Source: Lonsdalea quercina subsp. quercina
GTDB taxonomy: Bacteria > Pseudomonadota > Gammaproteobacteria > Enterobacterales > Enterobacteriaceae
Length of the DNA: 8,069 nt
Reading direction: 5' to 3'
Assembly (NCBI RefSeq): GCF_000688655.1
Contig: NZ_JIBO01000004.1
Span: 399,228-407,296, forward strand
In this document: positions 1 to 6,250 of the stretch, piece after piece
How the letters are laid out: each line of letters starts with the position of its first letter
Numbering within the stretch: position 1 is the first letter of the stretch
Position numbers and translations under genes: made by a program
The notes under the pieces: generated by a model
Database searches by the model: none
What the model saw: only the letters and a program-made list of their open reading frames with translations
Told to the model about the DNA's origin: nothing

Positions 1-135
1 GGGGTGAGCCGACCCCGCCTCGTTGCAAGCACAAGCGCCGGGACTCACCGTCACGCGCGTGTGCCGGTTTTTTGGTCGAGAAAGGCAGAAGAATAGTGTG
101 TGCATGAGAGTGTGCATACGCATCAAGTTATAAGA
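1..135. other. GC-rich window edge, no recognised gene
   Basis: This stretch is clearly richer in G and C than what follows. On the plus strand frame 1 is open from the window edge to a TAG at 94-96 (31 codons), so it could be the 3' tail of a gene that starts outside the window, but the peptide matches no family I recognise. The octamer GTGTGCAT occurs twice close together around 100-120. I cannot decide between a truncated gene end and non-coding sequence. Confidence 0.25.
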
Positions 136-496
136 GCATTTAAAATGGCCTTGGTGAAGAGGCGCACGCGAGCACCGCTGGTGCATCACTCCGATCGAGG
201 TATCCAATACTGCTCTACAAAATATCAGGAATAACATGAACGACATGGCGTCATCTGCTCAATGACGAACGGATATGACTGCTATCAGAATGCATGGGCA
301 GAACGCGGAAATGAGATTTTATAAATGGAATATCTGCTGTTAAACCAAAAGATATCACGCAGGCAAAAAATGGTCAGAGAGTCGGTGAAAATCAACACCA
401 CTCGGCGTCCCCATCTGTCGTTAAAATACAAAACGCCCGAGGGAGTTTATTGGGCATTGTAAGGCCGAAAAGTGTCAACCTTATCAGGACATGTCA
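136..496 (+). mobile_element. IS3-family transposase (OrfB) remnant
   Basis: One plus-strand frame, ending with TAA at 460-462, reads as the C-terminal part of an IS3-family DDE transposase (rve integrase fold). It contains HHSDRGIQY, the second catalytic aspartate region, at about 184-210. It then has NGYDCYQNAWAER, the region of the third acidic residue, and further on SVKINTTRRPHLSLKYKTPE, the usual C-terminal signature. Two in-frame stops, TAA at 232-234 and TAA at 322-324, and the missing N-terminal half and OrfA show that it is dead. The sequence just after the stop (about 470-496) resembles an IS3-type right end finishing in CA, but the left end is not in the window, so the terminal repeat is unproven. 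It lies just downstream of the fimbrial cluster and marks the region as mobile or rearranged. Confidence 0.85.
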
Positions 497-573
497 CTTA
501 TACATATAATGATGAGTCGATTATTGTTGGGGAAGAACGGGATTTAGTTTTCCAGATGTCAAAATACATGAAA

Positions 574-603
574 GCGGGGGAGTGTCTTGAAACACACCCC
601 CGC
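574..603 (-). terminator. Terminator-like hairpin downstream of pilin 1
   Basis: GCGGGGG at 574-580 pairs with CCCCCGC at 597-603. After one A/A mismatch, GTGT pairs with ACAC around a six-base loop. On the minus strand the stem is followed by a loosely T-rich stretch (TTTCATGTATTTT). It lies about 120 bases after the pilin stop and has a counterpart at 6724..6753 in the second copy, so it probably closes the fimbrial transcript. Confidence 0.6.
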
Positions 604-610
604 TGGCTTC

Positions 611-639
611 AAAAAGAACGTTGTTAAACACCGTTCTTT
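611..639 (-). terminator. Intrinsic terminator of the fimbrial operon
   Basis: AAAGAACG at 613-620 and CGTTCTTT at 632-639 form an eight-base-pair stem around an 11-base loop. On the minus strand the stem runs into a U tract (CTTTTT), the classic layout of a rho-independent terminator, about 85 bases after the pilin stop codon. A related stem is kept at 6764..6786. Confidence 0.6.
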
Positions 640-690
640 ATCGTCGGCTGAAATCTACCGAATTTTGGTGTTGGCTTAGCTGTGCTAAAT

Positions 691-714
691 ATAGGGTTTT
701 CTTGACAACCCTAT
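691..714 (-). other. Stem-loop directly after the pilin 1 stop codon
   Basis: ATAGGGTT at 691-698 and AACCCTAT at 707-714 are perfect inverted repeats around an eight-base loop, 10 bases after the pilin stop on the minus strand. No T run follows on that strand, so it is less likely a terminator than a 3'-end stabilising hairpin. The second copy (about 6838..6862) keeps it only partly. Confidence 0.45.
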
Positions 715-723
715 GATGCTTTT

Positions 724-1242
724 TTAAGCGGTGTAAGTGTATGCAACAGTACCTACAGTGTAGGTGTCTGCGGCTACAGTTTGACCAGCAGGCATAACGA
801 TTGAGTATTTAACCGTCTCGTTAGCAGCGCTACTCTGTCCGACGATCAAGTAACCATCCTTAGGTACAGCGCTCTCGCCAATTACACCAGTCAATGCCAG
901 AGTGACTTGGTTGGAGCTGTCGTTTTTACCTTTGACAACCGCACTAGGGATGGACATGCCACCCTTTGAAGTGTCGATGTCTGGGCTAAATTTTACCGCA
1001 TAAGCATGAGCCAGCCCGTCCAATGAACGAATAGAACCGGTAGCGATAGTATCGTCTGCCGAATGTTTTCCGGCGGTCAAGTTACTGGATGCAGTAATCG
1101 CATTGGTGATGTTGGTGACATTGGAAAATACCAGATCAGCTGTCGCGCTAATACCGCTACCACTCACGCCAGCGTGAGCCACGCCCAGACCTGCGCCAGC
1201 CAGAATTACCGCAGCCAGCATTGTTTTTTTCATCATAGACAT
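724..1242 (-). CDS. Saf-like major fimbrial subunit (pilin 1)
   Basis: This 172-residue secreted subunit is assembled by the neighbouring chaperone and usher into a surface fibre. Residues 1-24 are a Sec signal peptide (charged MSMMKK, hydrophobic core, VAHA cleavage site), leaving a mature protein of 148 residues. The mature N terminus (GVSGSGISATADLVF) has the alternating pattern of a donor strand that completes the next subunit's Ig-like fold. The LVFS segment, the LTAGK segment and the end VAADTYTVGTVAYTYT recall SafA of Salmonella. There are no cysteines, as in Caf1-type polymeric pilins. The start is chosen because AAAGGG (1250-1255) lies seven bases upstream of this ATG. The gene is last in the operon, 127 bases after the tip gene, and that spacer holds two stem-loops. 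Its near twin is at 6871..7392. The role as major polymerising subunit is inferred from position and fold pattern, and any receptor is unknown. Confidence 0.88.
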   Translation of the reverse strand: MSMMKKTMLAAVILAGAGLGVAHAGVSGSGISATADLVFSNVTNITNAITASSNLTAGKHSADDTIATGSIRSLDGLAHAYAVKFSPDIDTSKGGMSIPSAVVKGKNDSSNQVTLALTGVIGESAVPKDGYLIVGQSSAANETVKYSIVMPAGQTVAADTYTVGTVAYTYTA

Positions 1243-1277
1243 AAATTTACCCTTTAAAGTATTTTACTTAGATTAAT

Positions 1278-1324
1278 CACCAGTATTTACTGGTGGGCCA
1301 TTAGCTTCCGATCGAAATGGAAGC
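1278..1324 (-). promoter_or_regulatory. Two tandem stem-loops between tip gene and pilin 1
   Basis: CACCAGT (1278-1284) pairs with ACTGGTG (1289-1295) around a four-base loop. GCTTCC (1304-1309) pairs with GGAAGC (1319-1324) around a nine-base loop. Both stems are kept exactly in the second copy (7428..7475) although their loops differ in sequence, and for the first also in length. This suggests that RNA structure is selected. No T run follows, so they are not ordinary terminators. They may protect the pilin mRNA 5' end after processing or lower read-through into the pilin. Confidence 0.55.
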
Positions 1325-1369
1325 ATAATTCCGTCATGCCACACGCATCAGATAGTTCGTACCCCTATT

Positions 1370-1822
1370 TCAGGGGGGCAGAGCCGTCCCGCTGATATCC
1401 AGCCTATAATGGTCAGCTTCAACCCTTTGCTCGCCGTCTGCGATGACGTCAAACACAACCCGATCATCTTTGGTATTCAGAACCATCTCTGAGCTGCCAG
1501 GGCTACCCTCGGCGGTAAGTCCTCTCGGCACCAGCCGGATACGCAGCTTATGTGCATCATTCTGCTTCCCGGACAGCACAAAATGGCCTGTCGGGAAGGA
1601 GGAAGTCTGAACCTCGCTCCACAACCGGAAGCCGGCGTGGGCTTCATGGCTCACCAGCGTGCCCTGACCGAGACGCATTCCGTCTTTTACTACATGCGCC
1701 TGCAGGCCATGCTTCATTCGCAGCCCCAGCCGTGGAGTCTCGTCTGCCTGTACGGGGTAGGTGGTCATTACACCCAGGATGCCCACCAGCAGACAGCCAA
1801 CCGCTTTGCCTATATCTTTCAT
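1370..1822 (-). CDS. AfaD-like fimbrial tip/invasin subunit
   Basis: This 150-residue protein belongs to the AfaD invasin family (AfaD, AggB, SafD), which caps FGL fibres and in Afa strains promotes entry into host cells. Residues 1-26 form a signal peptide ending in YPVQA. The mature part keeps the family pattern: DGMRLGQGTLVSHEAHAGFRLW (about 47-68), with its HEAH.GF..W core, then HKLRIRLVPRG (about 91-101) and VVFDVIADGEQRV...YRLDISG (about 122-145). AfaD, as I recall it, has a cysteine in each of the first and last blocks. Here both are replaced (serine at 58; threonine/alanine near 146), so the mature protein has no cysteine. I chose the ATG at 1822 because GGAG and AAAGG lie just upstream and it gives a compact signal peptide. 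An alternative ATG at 1867 overlaps the usher stop (TGATG) and would add 15 residues. The gene lies between usher and pilin, as in afa operons. Confidence 0.85.
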   Translation of the reverse strand: MKDIGKAVGCLLVGILGVMTTYPVQADETPRLGLRMKHGLQAHVVKDGMRLGQGTLVSHEAHAGFRLWSEVQTSSFPTGHFVLSGKQNDAHKLRIRLVPRGLTAEGSPGSSEMVLNTKDDRVVFDVIADGEQRVEADHYRLDISGTALPP

Positions 1823-1866
1823 CAGCCTTTCTCCGAAAGATTTCCTTATTTTCATCCGTGTAATCA

Positions 1867-4347
1867 TCAATGACAGGCCACCGTCACTGTATACACGCCA
1901 GCGGGGCCGACCTTGTCTGGCAGATGGTAATCCGCCCGGCACTGCTGCTCGGCAGAGGCGCCCCATTTTGCCTGTAACTGCCCTGTAGTCGGCAGGCCCG
2001 ACAGATAGACCAGTCCGCTTTCATCGGCCACGCTGGTGGTGGATAAATTTTTCTCCAGCAGCGTTACCAGCGTTCCGAAAGGCACAGGCCTGCCGTCTGG
2101 ACGGGTCAGGGTTACCAGTGCTCTTCCCCCGAGGCTGGTGGTAAAGGCGGCCGGGATGACGGCCCCCCCGGTTGGCACCACCGTGACGTCGGTCTGAGTG
2201 ACTTCGACGTCATTTGGCAGCCATGTTGGATCCAGGCTGACCACGCTCTTCTGATAGGGCTGCTGCCCCCCTAGTACTGCGTACCCTCTGAAATCTGTCT
2301 TCACGCCTGTCATACCGCCTACCGGGACTCCGGAAGCGCCTGGCGCTTCCGCCAGAACCACCGTGTCATCCAGCGTTTGACCTGCAACCAGCCCATCGCG
2401 GGTAATCAGCAGGCCACCTGACGCATCCAGCTCTGCCTGTCGGTAAGACGGGCTGTAGCTGTAGCTTCCATCAAGCTGTCCGTAGGTCCCTCTCCAACCA
2501 AGCTGCAGGGCACTACTATTGTGATCGCCCATGCCGGACTGATGCCACTGCATCACGTTCCAGCTCAGTTGGTGGTCGTACGAATCTCCGCTGAGGCCCA
2601 ACTGCTCGGTGCTTGATCCGTGAACGGGCGAGGTTATTTGTCCGCTGGCCCGCGTATTGCCACCCATCCAGCGGGATAGCGGCATACTGACTACTGCGCT
2701 CACCAGCTGATCGTTACGGCCTCCGCTGCGGTTTTGCGACCAGCTCAGCGACAGGGAAACCCCATGTATACCGACGCTGTAGCTGGCGCTTAATCCTGTT
2801 GTGTCCTGCTGACTGCTGCGGTAGCGGTCCTGATAACCCCCCAGGCTAAGGCTTCCGGCGTTACCCAGTGACTGGCTCAAGGTCAGAGCGTTCCGGGATT
2901 TTCGTCTATTCGTATTCGACGTTCCGGAGTTTTGGCGATAACTGTCCAAAACATCTGACAGCGCCATATAACCGGATGAGGAATATTGGTAGCTGCTCAG
3001 TGCGAGCGTGGTATTCGTTGCGTCTATCAACTTGCTGTAGCGCAGCCGCCTGGTTCCGCCGCCTTCCGCGTTGTGCTCATACAGCTGGCCGCGTTCGCGG
3101 GTAGCATCCAGAGAGAGGCTTCCCCATCGTCCCAGCGAGATACCAAGCCCGGCAGACAGTGCCTGATAATGCGTCGCCCCCTGCCAGCCCCCATAAAGGG
3201 TCAGATTCCAGGGCAACCCGTACATCACTACGGCCTGTGCTACGTTCGCGCGAGTTACGCCGGCATACGACGAACGGTATTTTCCTGCCATCAGGTTGTA
3301 ATCCAGATATCCCTTGTGCAGTGCTATCGCCGGCGTCTGATATGGCGCGATAAACACCTGATTGTTGCCGTCCGCCTCAATGACGGTAACCATCAGGTCT
3401 CCACCCGAGCCAAAGACCGGCAGGCTTTCCAATTGGAATGGGCCTGGCGCTACCGTGGTTCTGTAAATCGTATAACCTTTCTGACTCACTTCCACACGGG
3501 CCTGAGTACGGGCAATGCCGCGTATTATCGGGACAAATGAGCGCATATTTGACGGCACCATGTTTCCATCTGCCCCCAGCATCACCCCGCGGAAGGGGAC
3601 GCTATCAAACACATCTGAGGGGGTAAAACGCTCCCCCAGCGTCAGGCGACTTTTCATTTTGTAGAGGCCGCGCTCAAGGTATGTGTATGCGCTTTGCCAG
3701 CCTCTCGACTGTCCCCGTTTGCTCTCCCAGGTGACGGAATTACGTAGCCGCCAAGGACCCAGATTCGCCCCAGGCTCCAACTGGAGGTAGCCTGACTCGA
3801 CTCTGTTACCCGTTCCGGCTCTGTTTTCCGAGCGATTGACGCTGGCCTGATAGTTCATCAGGAAAGCGGGCACCCCGTCATCCCACATCTCTTGTGGTGC
3901 AATTCCCGTTAACTCTGGGCGCAACGCGATCTGAGGTATGCTCAGTAAAAGCTGCTGTCCGCTGAAGCTGAACTCCGCGCTGGCTCCCGGTATGGCACTG
4001 AGTTCTGCGCAGCCGTCTGCCCCCGCTGCTAGTTCTGCATAATCATCTGTTTTGATGCCGTACCGTGAAAGCTGTACCCGATCCAGGCAGGGAGACAGGA
4101 CATTCTTTCCGGCAGCGTCTTTCTCCAGCCGAAAGGTCACATCGCGTAAATCCACTAACTCTCCGTTTAGGAGTACCCCCACCCGATAGGTACCGGGAAG
4201 CTGGCCTCCTTGGTTAAACAGCGCGACATCCTGATCGCTAACGCCCAGGGCAGAGGCGTTAAACTCCCATTTTTCAGCCTGTACAAGTGTTGACTGCAGT
4301 GCCAAACATATGCTGATGGCGATAAAACTCGGTGATCTAACCTTCAT
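1867..4347 (-). CDS. Fimbrial outer-membrane usher (FimD/PapC/AfaC family)
   Basis: This 826-residue outer-membrane pore receives chaperone-subunit complexes and exports and polymerises the fibre. Residues 1-24 are a signal peptide (LVQA cleavage). The N-terminal periplasmic domain follows, with FNASALG and the family motif GTYRVGVLLNGELVDLRDVTF (about 52-72) and a probable disulfide C87-C113. The 24-strand barrel with its inner plug follows, marked by QKGYTIYRTTVAPGPFQL and PVFGSGGDLMVTVIEADG around 290-325. The two C-terminal domains end with VVPTGGAVIPAAF, GRPVPFGTLV and a second cysteine pair, C803 and C825, the latter one residue before the end. The length fits FGL ushers such as SafC and Caf1A. 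The frame is intact. The start lies 17 bases after the chaperone stop, with no good ribosome binding site, so translational coupling is likely. The stop overlaps a possible tip-gene ATG by one base. The second cluster has lost its usher entirely, so this is the only usher in the window. Confidence 0.95.
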   Translation of the reverse strand: MKVRSPSFIAISICLALQSTLVQAEKWEFNASALGVSDQDVALFNQGGQLPGTYRVGVLLNGELVDLRDVTFRLEKDAAGKNVLSPCLDRVQLSRYGIKTDDYAELAAGADGCAELSAIPGASAEFSFSGQQLLLSIPQIALRPELTGIAPQEMWDDGVPAFLMNYQASVNRSENRAGTGNRVESGYLQLEPGANLGPWRLRNSVTWESKRGQSRGWQSAYTYLERGLYKMKSRLTLGERFTPSDVFDSVPFRGVMLGADGNMVPSNMRSFVPIIRGIARTQARVEVSQKGYTIYRTTVAPGPFQLESLPVFGSGGDLMVTVIEADGNNQVFIAPYQTPAIALHKGYLDYNLMAGKYRSSYAGVTRANVAQAVVMYGLPWNLTLYGGWQGATHYQALSAGLGISLGRWGSLSLDATRERGQLYEHNAEGGGTRRLRYSKLIDATNTTLALSSYQYSSSGYMALSDVLDSYRQNSGTSNTNRRKSRNALTLSQSLGNAGSLSLGGYQDRYRSSQQDTTGLSASYSVGIHGVSLSLSWSQNRSGGRNDQLVSAVVSMPLSRWMGGNTRASGQITSPVHGSSTEQLGLSGDSYDHQLSWNVMQWHQSGMGDHNSSALQLGWRGTYGQLDGSYSYSPSYRQAELDASGGLLITRDGLVAGQTLDDTVVLAEAPGASGVPVGGMTGVKTDFRGYAVLGGQQPYQKSVVSLDPTWLPNDVEVTQTDVTVVPTGGAVIPAAFTTSLGGRALVTLTRPDGRPVPFGTLVTLLEKNLSTTSVADESGLVYLSGLPTTGQLQAKWGASAEQQCRADYHLPDKVGPAGVYTVTVACH

Positions 4348-4364
4348 TATCTAAGGCGCCGGGA

Positions 4365-5210
4365 TCATCTCAGCGGTGCCTGAAAGAGGTGACTTTCGCC
4401 ACCTTCGTCAGTAATGATTTTCCAACTCACTTGTCCGCCAGCGCCTTCCGGCAGGTGGAAGGTGCGGGAAGCGCGTGGAGCAACATATTCGATGTTTTGT
4501 ACGGCTTTTCCGCCCACGTAAACGGAAGATAGGTTTATGTAGAACGGAGACGGGTTGGTTACGCTCAGTTGGTGACCTTGTTGGTGCCACTGAAGGGCAT
4601 CAGCACCGTCCATCGGGCTTCCTTTCACATCAGAGGGACGGGTCATCATTTTGATACACAGGTGCGCGCTAACCTCCACCTGAAGACGTATAGAAGACGG
4701 TGCCAGCGATTTGCCATTTTTATCCTGCGCCCATACATCGGTACCCTTTGGGGGAATGCCGCCTACGCAGAACCACTGCAGGGTTTCCTTGTCGTTGTCT
4801 ATGCTGCCGCCCGTCCTAATGATCCGCAGGCGGCTCTGCTGCTTTGCTTCAAGTCGGGAAAGGGGCGGTGTGACAATAAACGGCGCGGCGGTTTTCTTGT
4901 CTTCGTTGTAGACCTTTCCCTGAATCAAAATCGGGTAATCCTGTGGATTAGTCACTGAAATTTCTGCGCCAGCAGAGTTAGGACGGTAAATTAGCCGGTT
5001 GGCGCCCAGCTTAATTTCAAAGACTTTTGTCGTGGCGGCTATCGTCTGCCGTTCCTTCGCCCCTTCCGCAGAAGACGATGGAGAAAAAGCTAATAAGGTC
5101 GTGCTAATCAGTACACCACCAAGAATGTTTTTACTAAGATAGACAGACTTATCGTTTTCGTTGTTTTTTTGTTTAATAAGATGCGTCTGTTTAATGCTAA
5201 ATAAAGACAT
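4365..5210 (-). CDS. FGL-class periplasmic fimbrial chaperone (AfaB/SafB/Caf1M-like)
   Basis: This 281-residue PapD-superfamily chaperone lends a G1 strand to pilin and tip subunits in the periplasm and delivers them to the usher. Domain 1 starts with KVFEIKLGANRLIY, including the carboxylate-anchoring arginine (R72). It continues with NPQDYPILIQGKVYNE and PFIVTPPLSRLEAKQQSRLRI. The long F1-G1 region has WFCVGGIPPKG, then the G1 strand and AHLCIKMMTRP with conserved lysine K187. Cysteines C148 and C185 form the disulfide diagnostic of the FGL subfamily. Domain 2 has NPSPFYINL (219-227). The start at 5210 is supported by a strong AGGAGG at 5215-5220. The open frame continues upstream to a TTG at 5339, but that part belongs to a decayed gene. 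The signal peptide is odd: about 28 polar and charged residues precede the hydrophobic core (29-43), with cleavage likely after A48. It is the first intact gene of the operon. Confidence 0.93.
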   Translation of the reverse strand: MSLFSIKQTHLIKQKNNENDKSVYLSKNILGGVLISTTLLAFSPSSSAEGAKERQTIAATTKVFEIKLGANRLIYRPNSAGAEISVTNPQDYPILIQGKVYNEDKKTAAPFIVTPPLSRLEAKQQSRLRIIRTGGSIDNDKETLQWFCVGGIPPKGTDVWAQDKNGKSLAPSSIRLQVEVSAHLCIKMMTRPSDVKGSPMDGADALQWHQQGHQLSVTNPSPFYINLSSVYVGGKAVQNIEYVAPRASRTFHLPEGAGGQVSWKIITDEGGESHLFQAPLR

Positions 5211-5765
5211 AAGACCTCCTTTGACTCCATCGGGGGATAATAAAATAGGGAAAACTATATATACGGTACCGTTCTGGCTCGTCAGAGGATCTCGAATATA
5301 ATTAAGTTGGCTATCCATCGATTCAAAACTATTATCCAAAATCCAGACACGCTCATGCCACCACCAGGAAACGCTAAGTCGGTGGAGTCAATATCATTCA
5401 AATAGTGAAAGGTAACTAATAAATCATCACCCCCTTTCTTCAAAACAACAATCTTGCCCAAAGGAATATTTGGATAAAAATTACGTTGTTGTTGTCACGA
5501 ATTGGGAATCTCCCCCCGTGTTCTGAAGAATGTGATTGAAATAATTATTTTCACCTATGCTTATCTCAGGTATATATCCCAAATGAAAGTGTTCAGTTTT
5601 TTTATATGTAATGAAATCTTCATATCTAATGTCGTGCTTCCCATTAGGGCGTTCCAGTAAATCTCGCAGTTCGGCACTTTCAAGAAAATCAGAGAATCAC
5701 TTACATTACTGTTTGATAATTTATCCCCTAATCAAGTCCTGAGGTGGATTATATTCCACACCCTA
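5211..5765 (-). pseudogene. Decayed gene upstream of the chaperone, unrecognised
   Basis: Reading toward the chaperone, protein-like sequence passes through several frames. First comes VEYNPPQDLIRG (about 5730-5762), then DKLSNSNVSD, then a 71-codon block at 5481-5696 that begins FSDFLESAELRDLLERPNGK and ends in TTTT and a TAA. A block in another frame follows (about 5337-5486: NFYPNIPLGKIVVLKKGG, VTFHYLNDIDSTDLAFPGGG). A last frame (SQLNYIRDPLTSQNGTVYIV and so on) runs straight into the chaperone without a stop. Joined, they give about 180 residues, soluble in character and without obvious membrane segments. I do not recognise the family. A regulator or sensor gene often sits here in Afa, Caf and Psa clusters, but no DNA-binding motif is visible, so that is only a guess. 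A trace of the same region lies at 7860..8069. At least three frameshifts make function unlikely. Confidence 0.6.
5215..5220 (-). promoter_or_regulatory. Strong ribosome binding site for the chaperone
   Basis: The plus-strand CCTCCT reads AGGAGG on the minus strand and ends four bases before the ATG at 5210. It fixes the chaperone start and rules against the longer reading frame that begins at TTG 5339. The second copy has lost it: at the equivalent place (about 7864-7869) the bases read AAGAAT. Confidence 0.8.
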
Positions 5766-5865
5766 TGGGGGGGAGGGATCAGAATATCTAAACACTCACT
5801 GCTTTCCACTAAAAGAGCAGTATTCCCTCACGCTCCTCTATATTGTAACCCCCTCACGCCGACTA

Positions 5866-5893
5866 ATAATACATGCTTATTAATAATTGACAA
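5866..5893 (-). promoter_or_regulatory. Candidate sigma-70 promoter for the fimbrial operon
   Basis: On the minus strand TTGTCA (5888-5893) and TATTAT (5866-5871) are separated by 16 bases. Each differs at one position from the consensus -35 and -10 boxes. Transcription would begin near 5859, about 650 bases before the chaperone start, just ahead of the decayed upstream gene. It lies in AT-rich intergenic DNA. This is the best promoter match I found by eye; AT-rich DNA gives such matches by chance. Confidence 0.4.
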
Positions 5894-5946
5894 CAGTGAG
5901 CAACTATTTTGTCTTGATAGATTTAATGAATCAAAAAATATATGTT

Positions 5947-5965
5947 TGATCGCTAAATCCGATCA
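5947..5965. promoter_or_regulatory. Palindrome with two GATC sites upstream of the candidate promoter
   Basis: TGATCG (5947-5952) and CGATCA (5960-5965) are perfect inverted repeats around a seven-base spacer. Each half contains a Dam methylation site, and the palindrome lies about 55-75 bases upstream of the candidate -35 box. Pap-family fimbrial operons are switched by Dam methylation of paired GATC sites, but those sites are spaced much more widely, so a plain operator or chance is equally possible. Confidence 0.3.
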
Positions 5966-6250
5966 GGTTAAGTGTTATAATTGTTGCATAAGATATTGAT
6001 ATTTATGGATTGTTGTAATAATTCGGCCGGTGATAAAACGTCGGCTCGGTCCTATAAAAATTAAGAGGATGGGGTATTTCAAAAATAGGTTTATGCACTT
6101 TGTTTGGATTTCATTGATAAAACAAAAATAAAATAAGAAATTAACAATAAATTCACAGTGCGAGGGGTGTTTGTTACTGATAATTAGGTCGTTAAGCTGG
6201 CTAAATGTTCTAGTCGTAAATGTTAAGCGATGGATGGGGGCGTCCACGTG

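Larger units (their letters stand above)
574..1500. repeat. Long direct repeat, copy 1 (3'UTR, pilin, spacer, tip 3' end)
   Basis: This block matches 6723..7650 in the same orientation. The match covers the hairpin-rich 3' region, the whole pilin gene, the spacer before it and the 3' end of the tip gene. By hand count the spacer differs at only about 15 of 127 positions, so similarity is not confined to coding DNA and a duplicated segment is more likely than two independently acquired genes. The homology continues further along the minus-strand operon, where the second copy has deletions. Confidence 0.85.
5766..6250. other. AT-rich intergenic stretch
   Basis: Apart from the promoter candidate and the palindrome, I see no supportable gene here. 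A minus-strand frame is open from 6247 to 5975 (90 codons). Its product is rich in isoleucine, leucine and phenylalanine, has no ribosome binding site I can find, and looks like chance reading of AT-rich DNA or a very decayed membrane protein. A run of seven G bases lies at about 5767-5773. The composition is typical of H-NS-silenced intergenic DNA in acquired fimbrial regions, which is an inference. Confidence 0.4.

Noticed and set aside
470..496. Right terminal inverted repeat of the IS3 element
   Set aside because: The sequence resembles an IS3-type end finishing in CA, but without the left end in the window it cannot be confirmed, so it is only mentioned within the remnant.
1823..1966. 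Longer start for the tip gene (to 1966)
   Set aside because: This extension overlaps the usher C terminus, encodes an arginine-rich peptide unlike a signal peptide, and is unnecessary given the good ribosome binding site ahead of 1822.
2986..3540. Plus-strand reading frame of 184 codons inside the usher region
   Set aside because: It lies wholly opposite the intact usher gene, has a composition unlike a real protein and no ribosome binding site; it is an antisense shadow.
4569..4958. Plus-strand reading frame of 129 codons opposite the chaperone
   Set aside because: The minus strand encodes a chaperone with conserved motifs throughout this stretch, so the opposite frame is incidental.
5211..5339. 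Chaperone start at TTG 5339
   Set aside because: The added 43 residues precede a strong AGGAGG and ATG at 5210 and would place the signal peptide internally; they belong to the decayed upstream gene.
5975..6247. 90-codon minus-strand frame as a membrane protein gene
   Set aside because: It has no ribosome binding site, family signature or clean membrane-segment pattern, and AT-rich DNA gives such frames by chance.
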